Shown in pieces: positions 27,129 to 40,306 of a stretch of 64,000 nucleotides of DNA. Every line of letters begins with the position of its first letter. The stretch's first letter is position 1. This stretch comes from Rosellinia necatrix (taxonomy: Eukaryota > Ascomycota > Sordariomycetes > Xylariales > Xylariaceae), in the NCBI GenBank assembly GCA_021209875.1, contig JAGYVD010000003.1:1736001-1800000 (forward strand). Direction: 5' to 3'. The notes below the pieces were generated by a model. The model had not been told where the DNA came from. It did not search any database and saw only the letters and a list, made by a program, of their open reading frames with translations. Both the position numbers and the translations under genes were made by a program.

Positions 27129-29685
27129 AACTGTTTTCCTACTGTTTTTTTTTTATTTAATAATTAATAAAAAAACCGCCATTAGATTTTTTATTATATA
27201 TCATATTAAGTTGCTGTATTATTTATTTAATGGATATTGTTTCTCTAATAAATTAAAATTAACTTTTTTTATTACTAATAAAAAAAAATAATAACATGTT
27301 TATTTCAATAAGCTATTTTTTTTTAAAAATAAAAACGTTTAAAGTTATAAAAAATAATTTTTTCGTATTTATTTAATTTGTAAGCTTAATAATAAAGCTT
27401 TATAACTTGAAGAGTTTGTTTATAATTTAAATAATATATTTATATTAAATTAATAATATATTATAAACTAATATTTATTCAATTCTTTTAGCTATATTGC
27501 AACTTTTTATATATTTTTAGCTTTAGTTTAAAACTAAATAATATGTTTAAATATTTTATATAAAGCATAATAAAATAAAAAATCTTTAATATTAATGATT
27601 AATATATTTTTAAATATTTAATTATGCTTAAAACTTTTTTTTATAAAATGTTAAGTTTTTAAATTTAATAATTGAAACAATATAAATATAAAATTCTTTC
27701 TGAATATTATAATTTTATTTAAAATTTTAGTTTTAATAAGTTAAACTATAAGTTAAAAAATACTTTTGCTGTTTTTATTTTTAACACGTTAATAAATAAA
27801 TAATATTAAAAAATAAAGTTTAATTTTTTATTGCTTAAGTTTAAATTTTTTAACAAACAATAATAAAAGCGTAATTTTATTTTTAGTTTATATAAAAAGT
27901 TTCTGCAATTTTCTTTTTAGTATTAAAAGTTTTTTAATTAAAACCATAATAAGCGTTAGTTCTATATAAGCTTTTTTTAATATTTTTATTAAGTCCGCTT
28001 TTTTCGGCAGATAAATCTTTAAATAAAAAACTAAATAAAAAAGTGATTTTAATTTTTTAGTTCTGCTTATTACATAAAATAAAACCTTTGTTTAATAAAT
28101 AATTTAACCTGCTTTTTAATAATTTAAAACTTAAAGCTGTAACGCTATTTAAAAAAAGTCGTTTTTTAAAAATAATTTAATGGAAATAAAAATATTTGAA
28201 AGAAAGTAAAAATATAAAAAAATAAATAAATTATCAAAAGTTTTGTTTAATATATTATAATTATTTATAAAAATGTTAAAAAATATTTTTAGTTTAAATA
28301 ATAATTAATAAAAAAAATGAAGCAGGTTTTAAAACTTTTATAAAGCAGCTATTTATTAAATCCTATGTTTATTAAAGTATAGTAAATATATAAAGCTTTT
28401 ATAAAGCTTTAAACCATTTTATTTAAATATTATATATTTGATATAATAAAAACAGTTTTAAATTAGTTTTTATAATTTATTTTAATTATGTAAAACTTAT
28501 AAGCTATATTTTTTAAAAATACTATATAATTTTTTAAATTAAAATATTAAACATTTTATCGCGTTTATAAACTAGCTATTAAAACTTTATTATTATTTAA
28601 TTAATAAAAATATAATGATATATAAATTGTTTTTTCTTGGTTTTAATTTTAATAAATATGTAGTTTATATTTTTAAGCTGAAATATTTAAATAAATTAGC
28701 CCCACTGTTTTTAATTAAAAGAAAATTCTTTTAATAAAGTTTTTTATTTATTGTATATTTAAGTCAATATAGTTAATAAAGTTTAATAAATTTATTTATT
28801 ATAATAATTCATTTTATTAAATTTATTATTTTTATATTTTTAAACTAATAATAAAATAATTTTGTTATATATAATAAAGGTTTTAAGCTTCAGCTTATTG
28901 TTTTTAAATAACAGCTTTATTTTTAATAATAAGTTATAATGTTTTAAACTATTAGTTAATTATTTATTAAAGTTTATTAAACAATAACTATTATTTATTA
29001 AAATTTATTAAACAATAACTATTATTTATTAAAATTTATTAAACAATAACTATTATTTAAGTTTTTATATTATTTTAGGTTTTTTTTTTTTTTTCATTTA
29101 AAAGCTTTTAAATAAATTATATGTTTATTGCAAGTATTTATTAATTTAGCAGTTATAAGCTTTTATAATAAATAAACGTTTAAATTGTTTTTAAGGGCTA
29201 TTAAATAAACTTTATGTTTATTATTATTTTAGTTTTATGTTTATTAAATATTTTAAGGTTTTAACAGAAAAGCTTGTTTTATTTAATAAATACTAAAGCT
29301 AAATTTATATTAAATTAATTATTTAATTTTAAAACAGTTATTTTTAATTATTATAAATGTTTATTCTAAATATTAGTACATTAAAGTTATTTATCATTTA
29401 AAAGTAATAGATAAACAGGTTTTTTTTATTTTAAAACTTTTTAGCTAATTTATGCAGTATTAATAAAACAACTTTTTCAAAAATTTTATAGATTTAAAAT
29501 TATTTTTCTTTTTTTTTTTTTTTTACTTCTAAAATAAATAATATTATATATTGTTCTAATTTTTTTTGTTTTAAAAGTATAAATAAGCAAAGTTTACTAA
29601 AATTAATAAGTATAATAAATAAAAAAGCTTATAAGAAAATCTAGTTATATAAATTATTAAAAATATCTTTTTGCGATAATAAACA
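27129..29685. other. A/T-rich spacer, no gene seen
   Basis: About 2.5 kb of A/T-rich sequence without open frames or LTRs. It contains one clear 31-bp tandem repeat (28950-29060). Some stretches carry AGC/GCT residues as in mutated elements, but no family could be assigned. Confidence 0.6.
28950..29060. repeat. 31-bp tandem repeat, about 3.5 units
   Basis: The unit ACAATAACTATTATTTATTA plus 11 further A/T bases starts at 28981, 29012 and 29043 with exact 31-bp spacing, and a diverged partial unit precedes it. Such a recent local duplication stands out in otherwise decayed sequence. Confidence 0.85.
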
Positions 29686-29690
29686 GTTAA

Positions 29691-29736
29691 TAATACGCGC
29701 GCATAGAGGGGGCGCTTACATAAGCCCCTCGCTTGG
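29691..29736 (+). mobile_element. Solo LTR E1, left piece
   Basis: Begins TAATACGCGCGC (TGATACGCG in other E copies) and runs to GCTTGG, where element F is inserted; the LTR resumes at 43870. The sequence matches the reverse of E4 (51747-51950). It has kept its CpG-rich start apart from the second base. GTTAA precedes it and ATTAA occurs at 44032-44036 after the right piece, a possible but imperfect target duplication. Confidence 0.75.
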
Positions 29737-29995
29737 TGTTATGGGCAGTGCCTATAAGGAAGTATCGGCGCACAGGCCGATACGGGCAAACTGTTATATA
29801 CTTTTATTCTAAACAATTACTGAATAACTGGTAAACTAACTATTAAAACTAGACTAATATAACTAGAATTAACCAATTTTATAAAACTATGTTTTATAAA
29901 CTATATATATATGGTTTATAACTTTTGCTATTTAATTAAAAAACAAACTTTATTTGTTATTTTAATAAGTATACTTTTAAGCAAAGCTTATTATA
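29737..29995 (+). repeat. 5' LTR of F
   Basis: The first 65 bases are unmutated and G+C rich (GTATCGGCGCACAGGCCGAT at 29764); the rest becomes progressively A/T. The matching 65 bases of the 3' LTR (43611-43675) are fully converted, while that LTR's last 80 bases are the better preserved ones. The two LTRs therefore carry complementary damage. Confidence 0.9.
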
Positions 29996-30859
29996 TATTT
30001 TCTAGCTTTTTAAAGTTTTTAATAAATTTATAGCAAACCGATTAAAAGTTTTTTAAAAGCTACTTTTAATTAATTAAACAGAATTTATTTTAATATAAGC
30101 TATAAAATATAGTAATAATATTTTAATATATGTAAAATAAAAATAACGTTTTATTAGAAAAAATAAATTAATGCTATATATAAACGGCTTAAAAACAACT
30201 TTTAAACAGCTAATATATTAACTTTTAATATTATTTTTATTTTTATTTGCTAAGCTCTACTAAGTTTTTTTAAACTTAATTATAAAAAGTTTATAAAAAC
30301 GGTTTTAAATAAACTATATAAAAAATCTATGTTATATAAACTATAAATAAATAAAAATTTATAAAAATAATAAGTTAAAATAATATAATATTTATAAGCA
30401 GCTTAAAAATAACGTATAAGTTATTATTAAATTATTTTATATTATAAGCGGTTTTAATATAAAAGCTAATTTAAAAGAATTTTTATAATATATTAAAACT
30501 ATTTATAATAATTTAAATAAAACTATATTTTTTATTTATAAACGGCGTATATTTTATTAAAAAGTTAATTAGTATTTTTTTATATTTTTCCCTTTATTTA
30601 AACAGTTATTATTAAAATCAGGTAAAATAACTTAAACAAATAATACTAAATTAATTTTTTTTAAAAAAACTATAAATAATAAGCTTAAAAAAGCTTTTAT
30701 AAACGTATAATTATTTAACAATTATTAAAGTTATTTTAATTAAGTTTTAAAAATAATAAGCAAGCTAAAAAAACTATTGGACTACTATATTAAAAGCGGC
30801 GCTTAAAATAGGCGTAAATATAATATAACTTATAAAAGTCCAGCAGTAGATTTAAAAAA

Positions 30860-31110
30860 AAACACTAGAATAACTAAAGTTGTTTTTTTTAAACCTACTG
30901 CTCGACAAAAACTTTTAAGCGGAGCTTGACCCGCTGAAGCTATAAAAAAAAAACAAATGCTGCAGAAAAATAAAAAAAAACTAGCTGCAATATAAAAAAC
31001 TAAGTTATTTTATTAAGTTATATTTTATAAAGCTAGCAGGCAGGCCAAGCATTTATATAAATAACGTAAAAATAAAAAAAATATTAAGCTTAAACAATAA
31101 AAAAAATTTA
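30860..31110 (+). pseudogene. Lys-rich coding relic in the 5' part of F
   Basis: A less mutated patch reads PTARQKLLSGA, a stop, then PAEAIKKKQMLQKNKKKLAA, continuing Lys-rich. It lies about 1.4 kb upstream of the RT box, where the Gag C-terminus or gag-pol junction would be expected. No CCHC zinc knuckle could be read. Assignment to gag is from position only. Confidence 0.35.
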
Positions 31111-32189
31111 AAAAATAAATCATTTTTAAAAAAAAACGTTATTAAAAGTTAATATTAACTTAAAAAAAAATAGCTATTATTAAACAGCGTTTAAACGGCT
31201 TGTTTTTTATAATTAATATATTTATAAAAAATGTAATTTTAAAAAGCTTTAATTAATTAAAAATATAAATATTATGCAGCTATTAATAAAAATATTGTTA
31301 TAAAATATAAGTTACCGCGTATAAAAATAAAAAAACGGCTTTTTAAATTAGCTATTAAAAAAAAGCTTATAAACAGCTTTTAAAATAAATAAAATAATTT
31401 ATTTAAATATAAATATAAACAAATATATAAAACAGATATATACGTATATAATAAAAAGTTATAATATTTATTAATATTAAAAAGCCCTGGTTAAAATATA
31501 AAAAAGTAATATATATTGCGTATAAATATTATATAAATATAAAAAAAAAAACAATATAATAGTTATAAAAAAAGGTTATATAAATTAAACAAAAATTATT
31601 ATAATAGTTTAAACTATGTTTATAATTAACGTTGTTGTTTTTTATTAAAAAATAAAAAAAGCACGTAAAATTAAAAAACTTAAACAGAAGCTATTTAAAG
31701 TTTTTTTTATAATAATCGCCTAGATAAGCTAAACTTTTATTTTAAAAGCTTTAAGCATAACTTTAAAAAAGCTTTTAAATAAATTAAAAAAATAAGCCGA
31801 CTTGTTTAATAAAAACAAAATAGAAGCTTTATTTTTTAACCGTTTAAAAATAAATTATAAAATATATTTAAACATAAATACATAAAAACGTAAAAAATTA
31901 GTTTTATGAAGCTTTTTATATAGCATATTAAAAAACAAACTTCTTTTACCGAACTGCTAAATAAAAAATATATACGCGCAAGCAGTTTATTAATAAATGC
32001 ACTAATACTTTTTTTATATAAGCTTAATAATAACTTTTGCTTTTATTATAACTATAAAACGTTTAATAATATTATTAAAAAAAACCGGTATTTTTTTTTT
32101 TAATTTAAAAAACGTTTAAAATGGTTTTATAAGTTAAATAGTTTATAAAATTAAACGTTTAGTCAGCTTTTTATAAAATCAGGATATAA

Positions 32190-33120
32190 AAAAAAAATAA
32201 ATAAAAAACAGTTTTTTAAACTAAGTTTAAATTATTTAAATAATTAATAACGTTTTCTGGCTTATAAAAAGCTGTTATAATATTTTAACGTTATATTAAT
32301 AACACGTTTTATAATTTTTTAAATTATTTTTATATTATATATATTAACAACATGCTTATATATTTTTTAAGCTTTTAAACGGACTATTATTATAAAGTTA
32401 AATAAGTTTTAAGCCGCTTTATAAACATTAGCTTTTATTTAAATACTAACAAAAATAAATTTAAAGTTTTTATTATAAAATATTTAAAGTTTGTTATAAA
32501 AATAGATAAAAGAATTAGCATAAATTTTAAAAATTATATATAATTTATAAATAAAAAGCTTTTATAATGTTTAAAAATATATAGAAGTTTTTAAGCTTTA
32601 TAAACTTTTATAAAAACTTTATAAATAATTATTTAAAAAGAACAGCTTTATTAACCGTGCTAACAAAAAAAAACATTTTTTTTAAATAAAAAACTTATAA
32701 AAACGCAGCTTTTAAAATACTTAAAAACGTTTTTATAAATAAATTTATATTAGCTTATTTTAATTTGAATAAAAAAACTTTTATAAAAGCAGACTATTAA
32801 AAATAGTTTTATAAAAAATTTTTAAACTAGTTAAAAAAAAACAAAAAGCTAGAGCTTGTTATATATTATTTATGCTGTTTTATAGCTGTAAAAGTTAATT
32901 ATAAAATTTATAACAAAAACTTTTATAATAATAAATTATTTATAAGCTTAGCGTATTAAACTTAAAAATATAAACATGTTTTTTATTATAATATTTAATT
33001 ATAAAAACTTTACTTATTTTATAATTATTAAAAATTAATAAAAAGCAGGTCTGCGAGGCTAAAAATTAATTAAATATAAATTTAAACTAAATTTTTATAA
33101 AAAACGCTTAAACAGCTAAA
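32190..33120 (+). pseudogene. RT and RNase H relic of F (pol)
   Basis: Codons at 32340-32351 read Y-I-N-N in the context FYIIYINNMLIY, the Gypsy box FxxxYLDDILIY with Asp turned to Asn. About 150 bp on, YLKFVIKIDKRIS matches the YLGFVIS..GI segment that follows RT. RNase H follows: NYKIYNKN at 32897-32920 (family NYEIYDKE), then KSRSAR at about 33035-33060, where the family has RRQARW. Frame changes between motifs imply indels; stops are frequent. Confidence 0.82.
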
Positions 33121-33559
33121 CAAACGCGTTATTAAAACATAACTAAAGCTTTTTAAAAAAAACTTGGAATAAAAAATATATAGAACAAAATAAACAGTTT
33201 TTAATAAATAAATAGCTGTTTATTAAGTTTTTTTAAGCTAATTATAAATGATTTAAATAAATAAATTAAAAACATACTAACTTTTTAAAAAAAAAAAAAG
33301 TATTTAATTATAAAAATTTAACTAATATTTAAAATACCGCTTTTAAAAAAAACCTAAGCTACGCATATATTACCTGCGTTATATAAAAAAACGCACGCGT
33401 TTTTTTTTTAAAGTTAAATTTTAAAGTATTAATCATTAAATATAACTTAAACTTATATAGCGCGCTAAAATTTTATAACCAGCTTTAAATCTCCGATTAA
33501 AAACTTTTTTAAAAAAAAAGAATATAAAACATTTATAATTTATATTTAATAAAACATCC

Positions 33560-33690
33560 TGGTTAAAAAAATTTATTATAATAATATTTAAAAACTTTTT
33601 TTAGCTGGCGTTTTTAAAAAATATAAAATATTTTATATATAATTATAATATTTACAGCAGAAAAACGGTATAAAAAAACCAAAAATAAAG
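33560..33690 (+). pseudogene. Integrase zinc-finger relic of F, cut by G
   Basis: Codons 33641-33667 read NYNIYSRKT. This fits CxICxRKK of the integrase HHCC finger with both Cys turned to Tyr (TGT/TGC to TAT/TAC at 33644-33646 and 33653-33655). The plausible upstream part runs through KYKIFYI. Element G interrupts the frame about 35 bp later at CTTGC, before the catalytic core. Confidence 0.65.
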
Positions 33691-33695
33691 CTTGC

Positions 33696-33921
33696 AGTTA
33701 CAGATAACTGGTCCTTCCTGTAGCGTGCGTGGCACGCACGGGACATCTGTACACCTGTTGCTAACTGTAGCGCATAGACTGGACCTACCCTACCTGCATT
33801 TAGCCAGAATTTTAGTGGGCTAATTTCTTTTATTTATTTTTTTTTTTTTTATTTGTAGATTTTTATATAATATATTATTTATTGCTAGAGCTTTAACTTT
33901 TTATTTATAACTAGTGCAATA
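33696..33921 (+). repeat. 5' LTR of G
   Basis: The outer 130 bases are unmutated and include a perfect inverted repeat CGTGCGTG-G-CACGCACG (33724-33740). The inner end past about 33825 is A/T converted. In the 3' LTR the same inverted repeat (around 40103) has decayed to GCATGCATAACATGCACAG. Confidence 0.9.
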
Positions 33922-36900
33922 ATTTATAGATTATTTAATTTATTTTTAAAATATTAGGACTGCTTTTTTAAATATTTTTTATTAACTGATTTTAAAATAG
34001 CTTTTATTATAAAAGCTAAAAGTAGCTAAGAACAAGCTAAAACTTTAGCACGCTAAAAAGCGATTTTGTTTTATATAGCGTTTAAATTTTTTAATTATTT
34101 TGTTAGCAAAACTTTTAATAATATATATAAAATTAAATATATTTAATTTAGTTTTAAAAAACCTGTTATAATATAATCTGTTATAAAAACTAGCAATAAA
34201 ACTAATATTAGCGCTTAAAACTGCTAATAAAGCTAGCTTTAAAATTTTATTTATAAATCTAAAATTTTAAATTTAAAAATATTATATAAAAAACAAGCAA
34301 GTTTTTTTTAAAGCTGTCGGCTTATTAATATAATAGTTTATAAGTCTAGCTGTTAAAAACAAACAAACTGTTTTTTATAAAAACTAATTATAAAAAAAAA
34401 TGTTTTAGCTTAATTAAACAATAAAAAATTAATTAATTTTAAAATATTTATTAATTTAGCTTAAACATTTTTTATTGCTGCTGCTTTATTTAATAAAATA
34501 AAACTTTAAATATATATGCTAATAATATTTTAATAAATAGTAATAAACTATTATTTATTTATATAATATATTATAAAATAAATAAAATTGCTTTTAAATA
34601 AGCTAAAAATTTAAAGCATATGCGATTTAATTAAATAAAAATTAAAAAAACATAAAAAAACTTAAAAACTAGACTATAAAACTAAAAATAATATAAAGCT
34701 ATTTTATTAATTTATAAAAAAATTATATTAAAGCTTAATAAAAATTAAATAAGTTATATTAAACTGCTTTTTAAAAACTTTTTATATTTAAACTAAAAAA
34801 ACGTTTTAATAACGCAGCTATAAGCCGCGCTATAACTAAACTTAAAATAATAATTAAAAAATAAAACTGTTTATAAGATTTTTATATAAATTAAACTAAT
34901 AAAAAGTTAATTTGTTTAATTAAATATAAAATATTTTTTTTAAAAGTTTTAAAAAAATTTTATAAATTTATTAAAATTTTAATAATTAAATTTTATAATA
35001 AAACTATAAAAACAAAGTTAATTTTAAAGTTTAATATTATAATATAATAAATTGTTTAAAATTAATATAAACAAGTTTATAAATAACTTTATAAAAATAA
35101 GCAATATTAAATTTTATTTTATTAAAAAACTTTAAAAATTTAATTTTTGTTTATTAAATAAACATTTTAATATAATTATAATATTTAAAAATTTAATATA
35201 ATATTTATATAATATTTATAAAAACGTAAACGTTTTAAAAAAAATTAAAGCTGATTATAAAGCGCTAAATTTTAACAAGTATTTTTATTTAAATTTATTT
35301 AATTTAAAACAGATTTTATAAAACTTATTAAAAAATACGTTTTAATAAAGCTAAATAAAAAAAGTTTAAAAATAAGTTGTTTTTATAACTTGTTATTAAA
35401 ATAATTTTAAATATTTTAAAAATTAGTAGATTTTAACACGTATATAAAATATTATATATAAATAGCCCATTATTTATTAATTAATAACTAAAACGTATTA
35501 ACGCCTGTAAAATAAAAAAAACTTTTAAAAACACGCTTTATATTTAATATAACTATATTTTTATAACGTTTATTAAAAAACAAATATTTGCTTTATTTAC
35601 GTTATTATTAACAAATTAAAACTAAACGTTTAAATTATTAACCAAAAAATAAAACAGCTGATTATAAAAATAAATATTTTATTATAAATAAAAAAATATA
35701 TTATTAAAGATTATTTTTAAAACTTTTAACTAAATATAACGCGACGCTTGCGTTAATGTTATTATAAACAAATATAAACCGATTTTTATTATAATATTAA
35801 AAAAATACTTTTAATATTAAAATAAAAAAAATAACTTTAAAGCAAATAAACTTTTTTAAAGCAGATGTTATTATTTATAAATAAAAAATATAATAAATAA
35901 TTATTTAAATAATAAACTTTTATTATATATATATATTTTATATAATAACAGATTATTTTAATAAATTATAACGTATTTAAAAATATAAAAGCAGGTATAT
36001 ATATATATATAAATATATTTTTATTAAAAATTAATAAAGCTATTTAATTTATTAATTATAAAAAGTTTAAACAATAAATAATTATTAAATATAATAAAAA
36101 ATCAGATTAAAAATTAATATAGCGTTATAACTAACTTTAAAAATATATAATAGAACTTTTAAAAACGTTTTTATTAATATATTAAATATAAACTATAAAG
36201 TTGTAATTAAACAAAAATAGTTTAAATAATATAATGTGTTATTAAACATAAAACAATATATTTTAGTTTTTTTTTAATTTATTAAAAATTATAAATATAG
36301 TTATATATTAGCAATAAATAAAACAGAAACTTAGTTATAACACTTAAAATATTAAAAAACGCCGATTAATAAAACTATAACATTAAACTTAATAAAAAAA
36401 AAACAGTAAAAAAATGCTACAGCAAGTATTTTTAAAAATATGCCGCTAAAAAAAAAAAAAAAACGACCCGACGTAAAATTATTTAAAAAATAAAAAAATT
36501 TAAAAAACTACTTTTTTATGTTAAAAATAAAACTAATTTTAAAAAAGTTAACAAAGCCTGTTATTTTTATAAAAATTTAATATTAATAAATTTTATTATA
36601 TAAAAAAATAGTATAAGCTGGTATAAAAAAGATTTAATATTTAAATTGTTATTTTTAATACTATTACGTTTATAACTCTAATAAAAAAAAACTAAAGCGT
36701 TAATAAAATACAAATTACTAGCATTTATTAAATTAATAAACTAATAAACGGAAAAAAATAAATAAATAAAAACAAAAATAAAAACAAGCCGAAATAAAAG
36801 CGTTAGAACTTATATTTTTAAAATACTACGACTTTTTAACGCGTTTAATAAAAAAATCAGATAATTTATTTTTCTACCGACTTTATATAAATTATAAAAT

Positions 36901-37179
36901 AGATTTTATAAAAATAAATTAACTAAAGATTTAAAATATAGCTTTTTATATAAAATATTATTTAATAAGTTAAAAACTATATAAAAATATTTAATTAATA
37001 ATTTATAAAAAGTTTTATTGAATTTAATAACACGTTATATATGTTGCTTATATTATTTATAAAAAGCTAATAAAAGCTCTGCTTTTATATAAACTATTAA
37101 AAACTAAACAAAATTACAAAAAAACTAGTATTTTTATTATTTATTAAAAAACTCTGTTTTATATTTTAAATATTAAAAT

Positions 37180-37500
37180 TTTTATAAAATCAACGTAAAA
37201 CAGGCCTTTTATTATATTTATATATATAAAAATAATAAAAATTTAATTATTTTTATATAAAATATAAAATATATTATTATAAAGTATTATTGTTTAAATT
37301 AATAAATAGTTTGTTTATATTTTAAAAATATATTAATAATATATTATTTAACTTTTAAATAACTTTTATAATATATATATAAATAACGTATTTATTTATT
37401 TAAATAATTTAAAACATATAAAATATATATAAAAAAGTTTTTAAAAGCTGCGTAACATTAGTTTATAAGCTGATTTAAAAAATTAAAGTTTTATATATAA
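37180..37500 (+). pseudogene. Reverse transcriptase relic of G
   Basis: Codons 37376-37387 read Y-I-N-N inside NIYINNVFIYLNN, the Gypsy RT box with Asp-to-Asn changes. After it comes HIQYIQKSFKKLRNISLQAD once TAA/TAG are read as former Gln; this matches the H.QHV..V..RLRE.GLQAD segment of Gypsy RTs. Stops are present throughout. Confidence 0.78.
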
Positions 37501-38689
37501 TAAACTAAATTTTAAGTTATATTATTAATACTAAAAATATATAGGTCGACGTAACAAAAATTAAAACTATAATAAATTAAAAACTTTTATTATAATAAAA
37601 ACATATAATTTTTTAAGATTTTATAACTTTTATTAAAAATTTATTAATTAAAATAGTTATATTATAATTTTTATAAATTGTTTAATATAAAAAACAAAGC
37701 TTTTAATTAAACAAACAACTATAATAAAGCTTTTATCGATTAAAAAAAGCTTTAGTAATAGCTTTTTTATTAAAATATTATTAATATAAGCTGTTTATAA
37801 AAGTTAAAATTAATTTATTTGTTAGAGTTACAGCAGAAATATTATTATAGCTATATAAAATAAATAATATTTTATAGCTTATTTTTAAAAATATTATATA
37901 ATGCCGCACTTAATTATAATATTTTTAATAAAAAATACTAGCTGTAATTATAACATTAAAAAATAAAAGCTAAAATTAATAAATAGTTAAAAAAAAATTT
38001 TTATAATTATAGATTATTAAATATTAAAATATTTTAATATAAAATAATATTTAAACTTAAAACAAACTAAATAAATTAAATTATTTTTAAAATGTAACTT
38101 TTAATTATTTTCTGTTTTAAAAAAAAACGTAGTAATTAATACTTTATTATATAAACAAAAAACTTAATAATATAAAAGCTAAAAAAAACATAAAATATTT
38201 AGCGATTTTTTAATTTATTATTAATAAAATAAATCTAATATTTTTATAAACAAAAAATATTAAGTTTTATACTAGCTTTAAAAAAAAATTAAAAATTAAT
38301 TAATTTTTAGCTAGTCGATAAAATATTAAAAAAACTAAAAAATCTTAAAACAAAATCTATTAATAAAAACTAAAAAATAAAAACAATAATTTTAGCAATT
38401 TAAAAACAAATTAATAATAATATATAAAAAGCTAATAATATTTGATTATTTTTGGTTAAAAACTAGGCTTATTTAAAAATTTATAATTATATGCTTACTG
38501 CTTATTTAAATAAACGTAAAACTAAAAAACTAGTATTAAAAACATATTAATAGTTTAAACTAGCTAATAGTTATAATATATATATAATAAACTATATAAA
38601 ATATTAACTAGTAAAAATATTTTGCGATAAAATTTTAAAGTTTTAAAACTACTACTAATTTTTAATTATATATAATAATATTTAATAAT

Positions 38690-39150
38690 AAATTTTAAAC
38701 AAATGTTTAAAAATAAGTACGGATATAATAACGTGTTAGTTATAATAAACCGCTTAAAAAAAACATAAATAATTTTTAATATAATATAAGCTATAGCAAC
38801 TAATATAATAAAAATATATTATAAAAGCTTATTTAAAATATTTAATATATTTATAACTATAATATTAAATAAAAATTATAATTTATTTTAGTTTTTATTA
38901 ATAAATTATATAAATTAATAAATATAAACTATATATTAGCTTTTATAAAATATTATAAAACCGTTAAATAAGCAGCAATAATAAATAAATATTTTAACTA
39001 ATAACTAAAGCTTTATATTAGCTATTATTAAAATAATTAATCGGAATAAATACTAGCAATAAATTACGCTTAAACATTATTATTTTATAAGTCTATAAAA
39101 CTATTACTATATAAAATAAAAATAAAATTTTTAATACTTTTTAATTTTAA
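38690..39150 (+). pseudogene. Integrase core relic of G
   Basis: Codons from 38715 read KYGYNNVLVIINRLKKT, matching the Gypsy integrase core KxGYDxVLVVVDRLTKM with Asp-to-Asn changes. Downstream, degraded matches to the segment carrying the later catalytic residues and to the QDDW...LLPLAEFAYN-like region can be followed to about 39130. It lies 1.3 kb after the RT box, in a different frame, so indels lie between. Confidence 0.75.
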
Positions 39151-39639
39151 CTAAAAAAACAAAACAGCTGCAAAAAAACTAAAAAAACTATTAGTTAAAA
39201 AAAAATATTTAAAACAAAAACGTAAAATAAAGCATTAAAAATAGTTTATTTTATAAATTTTATTAAAAACATTTAAAATAAACTTAAACGTAAATAATAA
39301 AACAAGCTAATTATAAATAATAAAACTTTAACTTTAATAGAAAAACTATATATTAATATTAAAAAAAACAATTATAAAAAATAAACCGTTTATTTAATAA
39401 ACTAAACTATTTTATAATATAATAAAAGTTTAAAATAATTAATAAAAATAAAAATATGTTTATTTTAAAATGCTATTTAATTAAAAATTAACGACTTAAT
39501 ACTATGCCGACCGATTATAATTATATTTAAATAATTTATTATTAAAACAAAAAGCTAAAAACTTAAACAAAAAACTAATAAAACCGCAAAAAAAAAAAGG
39601 TTTATCGTAAAAAAAATCAAAGTTTTAAAAATATATTAT

Positions 39640-39760
39640 AAAAAACTATAATATTAAATTAATTAAAAAGTTGGAATATTAATAATAAATAATACTTGGC
39701 AAAAACTTTAAAAATAATGCAGAACTATTAAAAAATTCTATAATATAAATTTAAAAACAG
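39640..39760 (+). pseudogene. Possible chromodomain relic of G
   Basis: From 39691 the plus frame reads NTWQKL, two broken codons, then RTIKKFYNINL. This resembles the NTWEPxENLxNAxELIxEFH end of a chromodomain, at the correct place after integrase and 330 bp before the 3' LTR. The upstream KWxGY part is not clean. If real, G belongs to the chromoviruses, which insert preferentially in heterochromatin. Confidence 0.45.
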
Positions 39761-40075
39761 TAGAACTTTTAATAAACTTAAATAATTAATTATAAGCCGC
39801 GAAAAAAAACAAGTTTAATATAATATATAAAAATAATAATAAAGCTGTATAAAAAAATATAATAAAATAAAAACAAAAATAAATATAAACTAAAATAAAC
39901 GTAAAAAAAATAATATAATATACTTATATAATAACTTAATAATATAAAAGCTTAAAAATATTATATAAATAAATATTTAAAATAATTTTTTTTTTTATTA
40001 AAAAACACTATATAAAAGTTGCAGGTTTAAAACCTGGACATGTTTTATAAACAAGCTATTTTTTTAAAAAGGGAT

Positions 40076-40301
40076 AGTTACAGATAACTAGTTTTTTTTA
40101 TAGCATGCATAACATGCACAGGACATTTATACACTTATTACTAACTATAACGCATAAACTGGACCTACCTTACCTGCACTTAGCCAGAATTTTAGTAGGC
40201 TAATTCCTCTTATTTACTCTTTCCTTTTTTATTTATAGATTTTCGTACAATACATCACTTATTGCTGGAGCTTTAACTTCTTATTTATGACTGGTGCAAC
40301 A
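40076..40301 (+). repeat. 3' LTR of G
   Basis: 226 bp, following the tract AAAAAGGGAT. Its inner 70 bases are mutated; the outer part is nearly intact and ends TGCAACA before the TSD CTTGC. Confidence 0.9.
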
Positions 40302-40306
40302 CTTGC

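Larger units (their letters stand above)
33696..40301 (+). mobile_element. Ty3/Gypsy retrotransposon G, nested in F
   Basis: Two 226-bp LTRs (33696-33921 and 40076-40301) begin AGTTACAG and end TGCAACA (TGCAATA in the 5' copy). CTTGC duplicates the target at 33691-33695 and 40302-40306, within F's integrase. The tract AAAAAGGGAT touches the 3' LTR, as a polypurine tract should on the plus strand. The 6.15-kb interior holds RT, integrase and a possible chromodomain in Gypsy order. LTR ends of AG...CA are unusual, but equal lengths, TSD and polypurine tract all agree. It is the youngest insertion of the three-level nest. Confidence 0.9.

Noticed and set aside
26886..27167. 93-codon plus-strand open frame, the longest in the window
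   Set aside because: It lies across the outer, unmutated half of the D1 LTR and opposite to the element's coding strand; similar sequence in other D LTRs is not open.
28950..29060. CRISPR array
   Set aside because: The units abut directly without unique spacers, and the sequence is simple A/T in a fungal-type repeat block.
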